A stretch of DNA of 64,000 nucleotides from Cedecea davisae DSM 4568 (GCF_000412335.2 NZ_KE161030.1:4146626-4210625), one strand, 5' to 3'; positions 42,647 to 57,540 are shown, counted from the stretch's first letter. The notes: generated from the letters alone by a model not told the origin. Numbers and translations: made by a program.

Positions 42647-45600
42647 ATGTTGTACGATAAATCCCTCGAGAAGGATAACTGTGGTTTCGGCCTGATCGCC
42701 CACATAGAAGGCGAACCTAGCCACAAGGTAGTGCGTACCGCTATTCACGCACTGGCCCGTATGCAGCACCGCGGCGCGATTCTGGCCGACGGTAAAACCG
42801 GTGATGGTTGCGGCCTGTTGCTGCAAAAACCGGATCGTTTCTTCCGCATCGTTGCAGAAGAGCGCAATTGGCGTTTAGCTAAAAACTATGCCGTTGGCAT
42901 GATTTTCTTAAGCCAGGATGACGCGCTTGCCCGCGCCAGCCGCCGCATTGTTGAAGAAGAGCTGCAAAACGAAACCCTGTCTATTGTTGGCTGGCGCGAA
43001 GTGCCGGTTAATAAAGATGTGCTCGGTGAAATCGCCCTCTCCTCTCTGCCACGTATTGAGCAAATTTTCGTTAATGCCCCGGCGGGCTGGCGTCCTCGCG
43101 ATATGGAACGTCGCCTGTTCATCGCCCGTCGCCGTATCGAAAAACGCATCCAGGAAGACAAAGACTTCTATATCTGTAGTCTCTCTAACCTGGTGAACAT
43201 CTATAAAGGTCTGTGTATGCCGGCGGATTTGCCGCGCTTCTACCTGGACCTGGCGGATCTGCGCCTGGAATCAGCCATTTGCCTGTTCCACCAGCGCTTC
43301 TCCACCAACACCGTACCTCGCTGGCCTCTGGCTCAGCCGTTCCGCTATCTGGCGCACAACGGCGAGATCAACACCATTACCGGTAACCGCCAGTGGGCAC
43401 GCGCTCGTACCTATAAATTCCAGACGCCGTTGATTCCTGACCTGCACGACGCCGCGCCGTTCGTCAACGAAACCGGCTCTGACTCCAGCTCCATGGATAA
43501 CATGCTTGAGCTGCTGCTGGCGGGCGGGATGGATATCGTTCGCGCTATGCGTCTGCTGGTTCCGCCTGCCTGGCAGAACAACCCGAATATGGACCCGGAG
43601 CTGCGCGCCTTCTTTGACTTTAACTCCATGCACATGGAGCCGTGGGACGGCCCGGCCGGTATCGTTATGTCCGACGGGCGTTTCGCCGCCTGTAACCTGG
43701 ACCGTAACGGCCTGCGCCCAGCACGCTACGTTATTACCAAAGATAAGCTCATCACCTGCGCGTCCGAGGTTGGGATCTGGGATTACCAGCCGGACGAAGT
43801 GGTTGAAAAAGGCCGCGTTGGCCCCGGCGAGCTGATGGTTATCGATACCCGCGTTGGCCGTATTCTGCATTCCGCAGAGACCGACAACGATCTGAAAAGC
43901 CGCCACCCTTACAAAGAGTGGATGGAGAAAAACGTTCGCCGCCTGGTGCCTTTTGAAGAGCTGCCGGACGAACGCGTCGGCACTCGCGAAATGGACGACG
44001 ACACGCTCGCCAGCTATCAGAAGCAATTTAACTACAGCAGCGAAGAGCTGGACTCGGTCATTCGCGTGCTGGGCGAGAACGGCCAGGAAGCCGTTGGCTC
44101 AATGGGCGATGATACCCCGTTTGCCGTGCTTTCCAGCCAGCCACGCATTATTTATGACTACTTCCGCCAGCAGTTTGCACAGGTGACTAACCCACCTATC
44201 GACCCGCTGCGTGAAGCCCACGTTATGTCGCTGGCCACCAGCATTGGCCGCGAAATGAACGTCTTCTGCGAAGCGGAAGGCCAGGCCCACCGCCTGAGCT
44301 TCAAATCGCCAATCCTGCTGTGGTCCGATTTCCAGCAGCTGACCACGCTGGAAGAAGAGCATTATCGCGCCGATACGCTCGACATCACTTACGACGTTAC
44401 GGAAAAATCACTGCACGAAACCGTAGCGGCGCTGTGCGACGAAGCCGAACGTATGGTTCGCAACGGCACGGTATTGCTGGTGCTGTCCGACCGTAATATT
44501 GCCAAAAACCGCCTGCCGGTTCCGGCTCCAATGGCCGTTGGCGCAATCCAGACTCGCCTTGTGGACAAGAGCCTGCGCTGCGACGCTAACATCATCGTTG
44601 AAACCGCCAGCGCCCGCGACCCGCACCACTTTGCGGTTCTGCTCGGCTTTGGCGCCACCGCAATCTACCCATACCTCGCTTATGAAACTCTGGCGAAGCT
44701 GGTTGATAACGGCGCAATCGACAGAAACTACCGCACGGTGATGCAGAACTACCGCAACGGGATCAATAAAGGGCTGTACAAGATCATGTCCAAAATGGGC
44801 ATCTCGACTATCGCCTCTTACCGCTGCTCCAAACTGTTTGAAGCCGTCGGCCTGCACAAAGAAGTGTCCGAGCTTTGCTTCCAGGGTGCAGTCAGCCGCA
44901 TCGGCGGCGCGGGCTTCGCCGACTTCCAGCAGGATCTGCTGAACCTGTCCAAGCGTGCCTGGCTGGTGCGTAAGCCGCTGGATCAAGGCGGGCAGCTGAA
45001 GTTCGTCCACGGCGGTGAATACCACGCCTATAACCCGGACGTGGTTCAGACGCTGCAAAAAGCAGTGCAAAGCGGCGACTATGGCGATTACCAGCAGTAC
45101 GCGAAGCTGGTCAACGAACGCCCGGTGGCAACGCTGCGCGACATGCTGACCCTGAACCCGCAGGATGAGTCCGTCAAAATTGAAGATGTTGAGCCAGCCA
45201 GCGAGCTGTTTAAACGCTTTGATACCGCGGCGATGTCCATTGGAGCATTAAGCCCGGAGGCACACGAGTCGCTGGCCGAAGCAATGAACAGCATCGGCGG
45301 TAATTCCAACTCCGGTGAAGGCGGCGAAGATCCTGCCCGCTACGGCACCAACAAAGTGTCACGCATCAAGCAGGTGGCTTCCGGCCGCTTCGGCGTAACA
45401 CCGGCCTACCTGGTCAACGCCGACGTTATCCAGATTAAAGTTGCTCAGGGCGCTAAGCCGGGCGAAGGCGGCCAGCTGCCGGGTGATAAAGTGACGCCGT
45501 ACATCGCGAAACTGCGCTACTCCGTGCCGGGCGTGACGTTGATTTCTCCGCCACCGCACCACGATATTTACTCTATCGAGGACCTGGCGCAGCTGATTTT

Positions 45601-47107
45601 CGACCTTAAACAGGTCAACCCGAAAGCGATGATCTCCGTGAAGCTGGTTTCTGAACCGGGCGTCGGCACCATCGCGACCGGCGTGGCGAAAGCCTATGCC
45701 GACCTGATTACCATCGCCGGTTATGACGGCGGCACGGGTGCCAGCCCGCTTTCTTCCGTGAAATACGCTGGCTGCCCGTGGGAGCTTGGCCTGGTAGAAA
45801 CCCAGCAGGCGCTGGTAGCAAACGGTCTGCGTCACAAGATCCGCCTGCAGGTGGATGGCGGCCTGAAAACCGGCCTCGATATCATTAAAGCGGCTATTCT
45901 CGGCGCGGAAAGCTTCGGCTTCGGCACCGGGCCAATGGTCGCCCTGGGCTGTAAATACCTGCGTATTTGCCACCTGAACAACTGCGCGACCGGCGTAGCA
46001 ACCCAGGATGACAAGCTGCGTAAGAACCACTATCACGGCCTGCCGTTCAAAGTGACCAATTACTTTGAATTTATCGCCCGCGAAACCCGCGAGCTGATGG
46101 CACTGCTGGGCGTGAAGCGTCTGGTGGACTTAATTGGCCGCACGGATCTGCTGAAAGAGCTGGAAGGCTTTACCGCCAAGCAGCAGAAGCTCGATCTCTC
46201 GGCGCTGCTGAAAACCGCAGAACCGATGCCGGGCAAAGCGGTGTACTGCACCGAGCACAACCCGCCGTTTGACAAAGGCGACCTGAACGCGCAGCTGTTA
46301 ACCCAGGCGCAGCCGTATGTTGATGACAAGCAGAGCAAAACCTTCTGGTTTGACATCCGCAATACCGACCGCTCCGTGGGCGCTTCGCTTTCCGGCTACA
46401 TCGCGCAGCATAACGGCGACCAGGGTCTGGCAGCAGACCCAATCAAGGCACATTTCAGCGGCACCGCGGGCCAGAGCTTCGGCGTGTGGAACGCTGGCGG
46501 CGTGGAATTGCACCTGACCGGCGATGCCAACGACTATGTAGGCAAAGGCATGGCAGGCGGTCTGATATCACTGCGTCCTCCGGTAGGCTCGGCCTTCCGC
46601 AGCCACGAAGCGACGATTATCGGCAACACCTGCCTGTACGGCGCAACGGGCGGCAAGCTGTACGCAGCAGGCCGCGCGGGTGAACGTTTTGCGGTGCGTA
46701 ACTCCGGTGCTATCACCGTGGTTGAAGGTATCGGCGATAACGGCTGCGAATACATGACCGGCGGTATCGTCTGCATTCTTGGCAAAACCGGGGTTAACTT
46801 CGGCGCGGGCATGACCGGCGGCTTCGCCTACGTGCTTGACGAAGACGGCGAGTTCCGTAAACGCGTGAATCCGGAACTGGTTGAATTACTCGACGTGGAA
46901 GAACTGGCGATTCATGAAGAGCATCTGCGCGGCATGATAACCGAACACGTTCAGCTAACCGGCTCCCAGCGTGGCGAAGAGATCCTGGCGAACTGGCCAT
47001 CCTTCGCGGCGAAATTCACCCTGGTTAAACCGAAGTCCAGTGATGTCAAAGCATTGTTGGGTCACCGCAGTCGTTCCGCAGCTGAGCTGCGGGTGCAGGC
47101 GCAGTAA
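42647..47107 (+). CDS. gltB: Glutamate synthase (NADPH) large subunit
   Basis: GltB with GltD makes two glutamates from glutamine and 2-oxoglutarate. The 1486-residue product begins [15 protein letters not shown]; the 11-residue propeptide is removed to expose the catalytic N-terminal Cys (C12). The class II amidotransferase domain is followed by the central domain, the FMN-binding synthase domain ([25 protein letters not shown]) with the 3Fe-4S cysteines in [15 protein letters not shown]-like [20 protein letters not shown], and the C-terminal beta-helix GXGXG domain. GGGAGG lies nine bases upstream. It is co-transcribed with gltD. Confidence 0.98.
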   Translation: MLYDKSLEKDNCGFGLIAHIEGEPSHKVVRTAIHALARMQHRGAILADGKTGDGCGLLLQKPDRFFRIVAEERNWRLAKNYAVGMIFLSQDDALARASRRIVEEELQNETLSIVGWREVPVNKDVLGEIALSSLPRIEQIFVNAPAGWRPRDMERRLFIARRRIEKRIQEDKDFYICSLSNLVNIYKGLCMPADLPRFYLDLADLRLESAICLFHQRFSTNTVPRWPLAQPFRYLAHNGEINTITGNRQWARARTYKFQTPLIPDLHDAAPFVNETGSDSSSMDNMLELLLAGGMDIVRAMRLLVPPAWQNNPNMDPELRAFFDFNSMHMEPWDGPAGIVMSDGRFAACNLDRNGLRPARYVITKDKLITCASEVGIWDYQPDEVVEKGRVGPGELMVIDTRVGRILHSAETDNDLKSRHPYKEWMEKNVRRLVPFEELPDERVGTREMDDDTLASYQKQFNYSSEELDSVIRVLGENGQEAVGSMGDDTPFAVLSSQPRIIYDYFRQQFAQVTNPPIDPLREAHVMSLATSIGREMNVFCEAEGQAHRLSFKSPILLWSDFQQLTTLEEEHYRADTLDITYDVTEKSLHETVAALCDEAERMVRNGTVLLVLSDRNIAKNRLPVPAPMAVGAIQTRLVDKSLRCDANIIVETASARDPHHFAVLLGFGATAIYPYLAYETLAKLVDNGAIDRNYRTVMQNYRNGINKGLYKIMSKMGISTIASYRCSKLFEAVGLHKEVSELCFQGAVSRIGGAGFADFQQDLLNLSKRAWLVRKPLDQGGQLKFVHGGEYHAYNPDVVQTLQKAVQSGDYGDYQQYAKLVNERPVATLRDMLTLNPQDESVKIEDVEPASELFKRFDTAAMSIGALSPEAHESLAEAMNSIGGNSNSGEGGEDPARYGTNKVSRIKQVASGRFGVTPAYLVNADVIQIKVAQGAKPGEGGQLPGDKVTPYIAKLRYSVPGVTLISPPPHHDIYSIEDLAQLIFDLKQVNPKAMISVKLVSEPGVGTIATGVAKAYADLITIAGYDGGTGASPLSSVKYAGCPWELGLVETQQALVANGLRHKIRLQVDGGLKTGLDIIKAAILGAESFGFGTGPMVALGCKYLRICHLNNCATGVATQDDKLRKNHYHGLPFKVTNYFEFIARETRELMALLGVKRLVDLIGRTDLLKELEGFTAKQQKLDLSALLKTAEPMPGKAVYCTEHNPPFDKGDLNAQLLTQAQPYVDDKQSKTFWFDIRNTDRSVGASLSGYIAQHNGDQGLAADPIKAHFSGTAGQSFGVWNAGGVELHLTGDANDYVGKGMAGGLISLRPPVGSAFRSHEATIIGNTCLYGATGGKLYAAGRAGERFAVRNSGAITVVEGIGDNGCEYMTGGIVCILGKTGVNFGAGMTGGFAYVLDEDGEFRKRVNPELVELLDVEELAIHEEHLRGMITEHVQLTGSQRGEEILANWPSFAAKFTLVKPKSSDVKALLGHRSRSAAELRVQAQ

Positions 47108-48535
<1,428 letters not shown>

Positions 48536-48545
48536 AAGCAGGAGG

Positions 48546-48628
48546 CCTGATAGCTTCGGCTATCGGGTCTTGTTGCTCCGGTAGAGTTTGCCCCAATAAA
48601 AAAGCCAGTCTTTCGACTGGCTTTTTCT
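48546..48628. terminator. gltD/sspB bidirectional terminator with an upstream UUCG hairpin
   Basis: AAAAAAGCCAGTC-TTTC-GACTGGCTTTTTC (48597-48628) is a strong terminator in both directions for convergent gltD and sspB. Eleven bases after the gltD stop is a second hairpin, CCTGATAGC-TTCG-GCTATCGGG (48546-48567). It has a very stable UUCG tetraloop and the weak U tract TCTTGTTG, and probably protects the gltBD mRNA 3' end. Confidence 0.85.
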
Positions 48629-49131
48629 TATTTCACTACGCGCAACGCCGGACGGCCACCGCGCGGCGGCGGAGGCGGATCGTCGTCAGGGTTATTGTCG
48701 CGATCGGCGTTGTCCGGACGATCGCCGTCAATAACCTGCATTACCGTTTCTGACTCGCCTGCTGCAGGCTGGTCATCGTTATGGCTTTCTGCGTCTTCAT
48801 CGTAGCCCGCTTCCGGCTCAAACATCGTCCCGGCCCCGTTTTCACGAGCATAAATTGCCAGCACCGCGGCCATCGGTACATTGACCTGCCGCGGTACGCC
48901 GCCGAAGCGCGCGTTAAAACGCACTTCGTCATTGGCTAATTCAAGGTTGCCCACGGCGCGAGGAGCAATGTTCAGCACAATTTGCCCGTCACGCGCGTAC
49001 TCCATTGGAACCTGCACACCTTCCAGCGTGATATCCACGACCAGATGCGGCGTGAGCTGGTTGTCCAGCAACCACTCATAGAAGGCTCGCAGCAGGTAAG
49101 GACGGCGCGGAGACAGTTGCGACATATCCAT
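48628..49131 (-). CDS. sspB: ClpXP protease specificity-enhancing factor SspB
   Basis: SspB tethers ssrA-tagged proteins and RseA fragments to ClpXP. The 167-residue product has the folded substrate-binding domain (SPRRPYLLRAFYEWLLDNQLTPHLVVD...GGVPRQVNVPMAAVLAIYARENGAG). A disordered acidic linker with a run of five prolines follows, then the conserved ClpX-binding tail RGGRPALRVVK. The ATG is used; the TTG one codon earlier touches the sspA stop. It is co-transcribed with sspA. Confidence 0.97.
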   Translation of the reverse strand: MDMSQLSPRRPYLLRAFYEWLLDNQLTPHLVVDITLEGVQVPMEYARDGQIVLNIAPRAVGNLELANDEVRFNARFGGVPRQVNVPMAAVLAIYARENGAGTMFEPEAGYDEDAESHNDDQPAAGESETVMQVIDGDRPDNADRDNNPDDDPPPPPRGGRPALRVVK

Positions 49132-49134
49132 CAA

Positions 49135-49776
49135 TTAGCCTCGAGTCTGCAGACGCATTTCGCGCTCAGGTTCGGTCAAAGAGGCCAGGAAGGAATCGCG
49201 CTCGAAGACGCGGGTCATATAACCTTTCATCTCTTTAGAACCCGCACCGGTCAGCTCGATGCCCATCTGCGGCAGACGCCACAGCAGCGGAGCCAGGTAG
49301 CAGTCTACCAGGCTGAACTCGTCGCTCAGGAAGAAAGGCTTCTGAGTGAATACCGGAGCGATGCTCAGCAGCTCTTCACGCAGCTGCTTACGCGCCGCGT
49401 CCGCTTCCTGCGCGGAGCCGTTCATCACCACGTTCATCAGGGTGTACCAGTCTTTCTCAATGCGATGCATATACAGACGGCTTTCACCGCGCGCAACCGG
49501 ATAAACCGGCATCAGCGGCGGGTGCGGGAAACGCTCATCAAGATATTCCATGATGATGCGGGATTCCCACAACGTCAGTTCGCGGTCAACCAGGGTCGGT
49601 ACGCTGTGATTTGGGTTGAGGTCAATCAGATCCTGAGGCAGGTTATCCGTTTCCACATGCTCAATTTCAACGCTAACACCCTTCTCAGCCAGCACGATGC
49701 GTACCTGATGGCTGTAGATGTCAGTAGGACCGGAAAACAGCGTCATCACCGAACGTTTGTTGGCAGCGACAGCCAT
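49135..49776 (-). CDS. sspA: Stringent starvation protein A
   Basis: SspA is a GST-fold protein that binds RNA polymerase, activates acid and stationary-phase genes and lowers H-NS levels; P1 late transcription also needs it. The 213-residue product starts MAVAANKRSVMTLFSGPTDIYSHQVRIVLAEKGV. It keeps the surface pocket DERFPHPPLMPVYPVARGESRLYMHRIEKDWY needed for activity. The 15-codon extension upstream is not used. It lies upstream of sspB and after the rpsI terminator. Confidence 0.97.
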   Translation of the reverse strand: MAVAANKRSVMTLFSGPTDIYSHQVRIVLAEKGVSVEIEHVETDNLPQDLIDLNPNHSVPTLVDRELTLWESRIIMEYLDERFPHPPLMPVYPVARGESRLYMHRIEKDWYTLMNVVMNGSAQEADAARKQLREELLSIAPVFTQKPFFLSDEFSLVDCYLAPLLWRLPQMGIELTGAGSKEMKGYMTRVFERDSFLASLTEPEREMRLQTRG

Positions 49777-50035
49777 GAAAACCTCCAAGTTTATCCAGAA
49801 AATTACTGCTAATAGCCGCAAGCGGCGACTAACCTGACCGTTTATTACCCAACGCTTCGCCGTAACACCGTTAACGCCTGAAAAGAAAGCGAGAACAAAC
49901 CTGATGCCGACATTTGGGCAGAAAATTGGATGATAGTTTACCAGATTTTACCGGTTTTGTGGTGGCTACGTGTTGAATTTGCCTAAAAGACAAACCATTT
50001 CAAAGCGTTAAAACCGATAATATAAATTACAGACA

Positions 50036-50068
50036 TAAAAAAACCCGGTACAAAGACCGGGTTTTTGC
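50036..50068 (-). terminator. Terminator after rpsI
   Basis: On the minus strand, AAAAACCCGGTCTTTGTACCGGG is followed by seven T. It ends the rplM-rpsI operon before sspAB. Confidence 0.9.
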
Positions 50069-50098
50069 CAATTGCCTTTCTGCGTAAGCAGAGAACAA

Positions 50099-50494
<396 letters not shown>

Positions 50495-50506
50495 CTATAA
50501 TCCCGA

Positions 50507-50983
<477 letters not shown>

Positions 50984-51100
50984 TTAAAATCAGTTGAGGT
51001 TCACGCGACATTGTCCAGCAAACCTACCCCTTCGAATAGCCTATGCCGGCACGACAAAAGTTTTGGGAAAAAAACTTTGGTTGTAACGTGGGGTCGCAAG

Positions 51101-51106
51101 ATTATA
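51101..51106 (-). promoter_or_regulatory. -10 box of the rplM-rpsI promoter
   Basis: On the minus strand, a perfect TATAAT is followed by CTTGCGACCCC, a GC-rich discriminator as expected for ppGpp-controlled ribosomal promoters. The -35 (TCGATT at 17 nt) is poor. The leader down to the rplM ATG is about 155 nt. Confidence 0.6.
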
Positions 51107-51162
51107 GAGAAGTCGCCCTCAAAAATCGACCACAATTTGTAGTTGATATCACATATTCATCG

Positions 51163-52287
51163 TCAGGGCAGATGAGAGAGCCGCAAATACTCTTCGCTTT
51201 GCATTTCCTGCAGGCGGGAGAGGCAGCGCTGGAACTCGAATCTTAACCTTTCCCCTTGATAAATATCAAATAGTTCAGCATTCGCCGACACCACCAATTT
51301 GACATGGCGTTCATAAAACTCATCCACCAGTGCAATGAAACGCCGCGCTTCATTTTCCATAAGCGTCGTCATCACCGGCACATTAAACAGCATCACGGTG
51401 TGGAACTGGCGGGAAAGTGCGATGTAATCGTGCTGGCTGCGGGCATCCACGCACAGCGTAGTAAAATCCACCGCCAGCGTTTGGTTGGCGGTGCCGAGCG
51501 TGGCCAGCGGGCGGTGGTTTATCTCCAGCACCGGGCCGCCTTCGCGCTTAGTTCCGGACAGCGCCGCATAAAGTTTCTCCATCTGCTGCGCGGACTCGCT
51601 ATTAAGCGGCGACAGCCAAAGATGTGCCTGAGTGAGCGTACGCAGGCGGTAGTCAATCCCGGCATCTACGTTCATCACATCGCAATAGCGTTTCACGGCC
51701 TCGATAGCCGGTAAAAATCGCGCGCGCTGTAGCCCGTTACGGTATAAATCGTCCGGCGGGATATTCGACGTGGCCACTAAGGTGATGCCCCGGGCGAACA
51801 GCGCTTTCATTAATGTACCCAGCAGCATGGCATCGGTGATGTCAGAGACAAAAAACTCATCAAAGCACAAGACGTCGGTTTCGGCCTTAAAACCATCGGC
51901 AACGATTTCAAGCGGATCGCTGTGGCCCTGGTTTTGCGCCAGCTCTTCGTGAACCCGCAGCATAAAACGGTGGAAATGGAGGCGTAATTTGCGCTCCCCC
52001 GGCAGACTCTGGAAGAACATATCCATTAGCCAGGTTTTACCGCGCCCTACGCCCCCCCACATATACAGGCCACGAACCGGCTCCCGCGAGGTGGGCGCGT
52101 CACGTTTGCCCAGTAGCTTGCCGAAGCGGGCAAATAAGCCGGCTGTGTTTTCCGGCTGAGTTTCTGTCGTCAGCGCCTGCCAGATAGTATCTAAACGCAT
52201 AACCGCTTCGCGCTGTACTTCGTCGGGTTGGTAGCTGCCCTCTGCCAGGGCCTGTTGATAGCGCGATGCGGGAGAGAGATTTTGCAT
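51163..52287 (-). CDS. zapE: Cell division protein ZapE (AFG1-like ATPase)
   Basis: ZapE is a P-loop ATPase related to mitochondrial AFG1 that affects Z-ring stability under stress. The 374-residue product has Walker A GGVGRGKT (78-85), Walker B DVLCFDEFFVSDITDAMLLG, and conserved TLVATSNIPPDDLYRNGLQRARFLPAI. It is upstream of rplM in the same direction but probably separately transcribed, and divergent from zapG. Confidence 0.95.
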   Translation of the reverse strand: MQNLSPASRYQQALAEGSYQPDEVQREAVMRLDTIWQALTTETQPENTAGLFARFGKLLGKRDAPTSREPVRGLYMWGGVGRGKTWLMDMFFQSLPGERKLRLHFHRFMLRVHEELAQNQGHSDPLEIVADGFKAETDVLCFDEFFVSDITDAMLLGTLMKALFARGITLVATSNIPPDDLYRNGLQRARFLPAIEAVKRYCDVMNVDAGIDYRLRTLTQAHLWLSPLNSESAQQMEKLYAALSGTKREGGPVLEINHRPLATLGTANQTLAVDFTTLCVDARSQHDYIALSRQFHTVMLFNVPVMTTLMENEARRFIALVDEFYERHVKLVVSANAELFDIYQGERLRFEFQRCLSRLQEMQSEEYLRLSHLP

Positions 52288-52464
52288 GGTATTATGGTAT
52301 TCCCTTTAGAATCGGATAGCCGTTCACTGTCGTTTTCGAATTCGGTTGTCGAAAAAAAGGCCGTTCTACCCTAAGCGATGCTGCGTCAGGATTCCACTTC
52401 TCTTAGGTTAACGGTTATAGTGGCTACATTACCCTACGGAATCACAAGATAACGGGAGAAGTTC

Positions 52465-52863
52465 ATGACTTGGGAATATGCGCTTATTGGGTTAGTAGTG
52501 GGCCTTATTATCGGTGCCGTCGCCATGCGCTTTGGCAACCGCAAGCTGCGCCAACAACAAGCTATGCAGTATGAGCTGGAAAAAAATAAAGCGGAACTCG
52601 AAGAGTATCGTGAAGAGTTGGTCAGCCACTTTGCCCGCAGCGCCGAGCTGCTGGATAATATGGCGCACGATTATCGCCAGCTTTATCAGCATATGGCGAA
52701 AAGCTCCAGCAGCCTGCTGCCGGAAATGTCCGCCGAAGCGAACCCGTTCCGCAACCGCCTTGCGGAGTCAGAAGCCAGCAACGATCAGGCTCCGGTTCAG
52801 ATGCCGCGCGACTATTCAGAAGGCGCTTCTGGCCTGCTGCGTACCGGCGCAAAACGCGATTAA
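52465..52863 (+). CDS. zapG: Z-ring associated protein ZapG (YhcB)
   Basis: ZapG/YhcB is a small inner-membrane protein (DUF1043) linked to division and envelope synthesis. The 132-residue product has one N-terminal span (about 3-22, YALIGLVVGLIIGAVAMRFG). A cytoplasmic coiled coil follows (QQQAMQYELEKNKAELEEYREELVSHFARSAELLDNMAHDYRQLYQHMA) and then a disordered tail. It is divergent from zapE and upstream of degQ. Confidence 0.95.
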   Translation: MTWEYALIGLVVGLIIGAVAMRFGNRKLRQQQAMQYELEKNKAELEEYREELVSHFARSAELLDNMAHDYRQLYQHMAKSSSSLLPEMSAEANPFRNRLAESEASNDQAPVQMPRDYSEGASGLLRTGAKRD

Positions 52864-53042
52864 TCCCAGTTTCAGCTTTTTTTCAGGGGCACGGCCTGCG
52901 TGCCCCCCATCCTTTCCTGCCGCAGCTATCATTTAATAATCTATTGCTTTCTTATTACGCCATTGTTAGTCGATTGATATTTCAATAACATCGATTGAGT
53001 AAGTGGGCATTCCTTTTTCCAGGTGACGAGAGCCAGCATCCA

Positions 53043-54413
53043 ATGAAGAAACAAATCCGGCTGTTGAGTGCAGTAGCGTTAAGCGTCGGTCTGACGCTCG
53101 GCGTATCCCCTCTGGCGAGGGCGTCACTGCCCTCCCAGGTTCCAGGCCAGCCCGCGCTGCCGAGCCTTGCCCCGATGCTGGAAAAAGTGCTGCCTGCGGT
53201 CGTCAGCGTACAGGTTGAAGGTACCGCATCGGTTTCAAGTCAAAAGGTGCCGGAAGAGTTTAAAAAATTCTACGGCGATGGGGCTCCGTCAGACGCGCCT
53301 CAGCAGTTTGAAGGCCTCGGCTCAGGCGTCATCATTAACGCCGCCAAAGGCTACGTGCTGACCAATAATCACGTTATTAATCAGGCACAAAAGATAAGCG
53401 TTCAGCTCAACGATGGACGCGAGTTTGATGCAAAACTCATCGGCGGAGACGACCAAAGCGATATCGCGCTTATCCAGCTACAAAACGCTACCGGGCTCAC
53501 CGAAATTAAAGTTGCGGACTCAGACAAGCTGAAGGTCGGCGATTTTGCCGTCGCTGTGGGCAACCCGTTTGGCCTTGGGCAAACGGCAACTTCCGGTATA
53601 GTTTCCGCATTAGGCCGCAGCGGCCTTAATCTCGAAGGGCTGGAAAACTTCATCCAGACCGATGCCTCCATCAACCGCGGCAACTCCGGCGGCGCGCTGC
53701 TGAACCTTAATGGCGAGTTGATTGGGATAAACACCGCCATTCTGGCTCCGAGCGGCGGCAGCGTCGGTATTGGCTTCGCTATCCCAAGCAATATGGCGCA
53801 AACCCTGGCTAAACAGCTGATGGAGTTTGGCGAAATCAAACGCGGCCTGTTGGGGATTAAAGGCACCGAGATGAGCGCCGACATCGCCAAAGCGTTTAAT
53901 TTGTCTACCCAGCGCGGCGCTTTCGTCAGCGAAGTGCTGCCGCAGTCCGGCTCGGCCAAAGCTGGCGTAAAAGCAGGAGACGTGATTACCAGTCTGAACG
54001 GTAACCCGCTTAACAGTTTCGCCGAACTGCGCGCCAAAATCGCCACCACCGAACCCGGTACGGTGGTAAAACTCGGCCTGCTGCGTGACGGTAAACCACT
54101 CGAGGTCAGCGTCACGCTGGACAAGAGCACGGCCTCCTCCGCCAGCGCAGATATGATACTTCCCGCGCTTCAGGGTGCCACGTTGAGCGACGGGCAGTTA
54201 AAAGACGGCGGGAAAGGCATTCGCCTGGATAACGTTGAAAAAAGCACGCCTGCCGCTCAGGTTGGCCTGCATAAAGATGATGTGATTGTCGGGATTAACC
54301 GCGAGCGTGTGCACAGCATCGCAGAAATGCGTAAGGTGCTCGAAACCAAGCCTGCGGTTATCGCGCTCCACATTGTTCGCGGTGAAGACAGCATTTATCT
54401 GCTGTTGCGTTAA
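53043..54413 (+). CDS. degQ: Periplasmic serine protease/chaperone DegQ
   Basis: DegQ is an HtrA-family protease that degrades or protects misfolded periplasmic proteins, forming cages. The 456-residue precursor has a signal peptide ending LARAS and catalytic triad H110 (LTNNHVIN), D140 (DQSDIALIQL) and S215 (NRGNSGGALL). It has a shorter LA loop than DegP and two PDZ domains. The start MKKQIRLLSAV is chosen over an in-frame ATG 16 codons upstream because it precedes the signal peptide. degS follows. Confidence 0.96.
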   Translation: MKKQIRLLSAVALSVGLTLGVSPLARASLPSQVPGQPALPSLAPMLEKVLPAVVSVQVEGTASVSSQKVPEEFKKFYGDGAPSDAPQQFEGLGSGVIINAAKGYVLTNNHVINQAQKISVQLNDGREFDAKLIGGDDQSDIALIQLQNATGLTEIKVADSDKLKVGDFAVAVGNPFGLGQTATSGIVSALGRSGLNLEGLENFIQTDASINRGNSGGALLNLNGELIGINTAILAPSGGSVGIGFAIPSNMAQTLAKQLMEFGEIKRGLLGIKGTEMSADIAKAFNLSTQRGAFVSEVLPQSGSAKAGVKAGDVITSLNGNPLNSFAELRAKIATTEPGTVVKLGLLRDGKPLEVSVTLDKSTASSASADMILPALQGATLSDGQLKDGGKGIRLDNVEKSTPAAQVGLHKDDVIVGINRERVHSIAEMRKVLETKPAVIALHIVRGEDSIYLLLR

Positions 54414-54426
54414 AGGCAGCAGAGAA

Positions 54427-54452
54427 ACGGACATCGTCTGTACGATGTCCGT
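54427..54452 (+). repeat. Perfect 11-bp inverted repeat between degQ and degS
   Basis: ACGGACATCGT and ACGATGTCCGT form a stem with a 4-nt loop CTGT, 13 nt after the degQ stop and 51 nt before degS. No T run follows, so it does not look like a terminator. It could be a 3'-end stabiliser of degQ mRNA or a protein site at the degS promoter. Confidence 0.6.
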
Positions 54453-54503
54453 TCAACTCATGCTATTCTGCGTTCGATTTTTCTCACTGATTAACTCAAA
54501 TTC

Positions 54504-55574
54504 ATGTTCCTAAAGATCTTACGTTCGGTGGTGATTGGGCTGATTGTCGCGGGGCTGCTGTTGATCGCGATGCCGTCATTGCGCAAGGCCGTTAGCCCGC
54601 TGGTACCATCGCAATATGACAGCGCCGACGAAACGCCGATGAGTTTTAACCCGGCGGTGCGCCGTGCTGCCCCGGCGGTGGTCAACGTTTATAACCGCAG
54701 CGTGGGCAATAACGGCCAGAATCAGCTGCAGATAAAAACCCTCGGCTCCGGCGTTATCATGGACGGCCGCGGCTACATCATTACCAATAAACACGTTATT
54801 AACGACGCGGAGCAAATCATCGTTGCGCTTCAGGATGGGCGAGTTTTCGAAGCGCTGCTGATTGGCTCCGACAGCCTGACCGACCTGGCCGTGCTGAAAA
54901 TCAACGCCACCAGCCTGCCGATTATTCCGATTAACGGCAAACGCCAGCCGCACATCGGCGACGTTGTCATGGCGATAGGCAACCCGTACAACCTCGGGCA
55001 GACGGTAACTCAGGGCATTATCAGCGCCACCGGCCGCATCGGCCTTAGCCCGTCAGGCCGCCAGTCGTTCCTGCAAACGGACGCCTCCATCAACCGCGGG
55101 AATTCGGGCGGGGCGCTGGTTAACTCCTTAGGCGAGCTGATGGGCATCAATACCCTGTCGTTTGATAAGAGCAACGACGGCGAAACCCCGGAAGGGATCG
55201 GCTTTGCTATCCCAACTCAGCTGGCGACCAAAATAATGGATAAGCTGATTCGCGATGGCCGGGTGATCCGCGGCTATATCGGCATCGGCGGCAGAGAAAT
55301 TACCCCGCTGCACGGCCCGTCTACCGGCATCGACCAGCTGCAGGGGATTATCGTGAACGAAGTTTCACCGGAAGGTCCGGCCGCTCAGGCAGGTATTCAG
55401 GTCAATGACGTGATTATCTCGGTCAACCACAAACCGGCCATCTCCGCGCTGGAGACCATGGACCAGGTTGCAGAAATTAGACCAGGCTCGGTTATCCCGG
55501 TTGAAGTGATGCGTGAAGATAAAAAGCTGACGCTTCAGGTCACTATCCAGGAATATCCCGCCGGAAGTAACTAA
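54504..55574 (+). CDS. degS: Sigma-E stress site-1 protease DegS
   Basis: DegS senses unfolded outer-membrane porin C termini with its PDZ domain and makes the first cut in the anti-sigma factor RseA. The 356-residue product has an N-terminal membrane anchor (about 5-24) rather than a cleaved signal. The triad is H97 (ITNKHVIN), D127 and S201 (NRGNSGGALV), followed by one PDZ domain. It lies after degQ and convergent to mdh. Confidence 0.97.
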   Translation: MFLKILRSVVIGLIVAGLLLIAMPSLRKAVSPLVPSQYDSADETPMSFNPAVRRAAPAVVNVYNRSVGNNGQNQLQIKTLGSGVIMDGRGYIITNKHVINDAEQIIVALQDGRVFEALLIGSDSLTDLAVLKINATSLPIIPINGKRQPHIGDVVMAIGNPYNLGQTVTQGIISATGRIGLSPSGRQSFLQTDASINRGNSGGALVNSLGELMGINTLSFDKSNDGETPEGIGFAIPTQLATKIMDKLIRDGRVIRGYIGIGGREITPLHGPSTGIDQLQGIIVNEVSPEGPAAQAGIQVNDVIISVNHKPAISALETMDQVAEIRPGSVIPVEVMREDKKLTLQVTIQEYPAGSN

Positions 55575-55585
55575 ACTGCGGACAT

Positions 55586-55617
55586 AAAAAAACCGGAACT
55601 GAGTTCCGGTTTTTTTA
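55586..55617. terminator. Bidirectional terminator between degS and mdh
   Basis: AAAAAAACCGGAACT-GAGTTCCGGTTTTTTT: GGAACT pairs with AGTTCC within a longer symmetric stem flanked by A and T runs. It serves convergent degS and mdh. Confidence 0.92.
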
Positions 55618-55629
55618 TTCTGAGGTCGA

Positions 55630-57524
<1,895 letters not shown>

Positions 57525-57540
57525 TCCTCCTCTTCTTTTC

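Noticed and set aside
52886-52906. GC-rich hairpin GGGGCACG/CGTGCCCC after zapG
   Set aside because: As a terminator it lacks a T tract on either strand's 3' side (the T run lies before the stem), so I did not list it.
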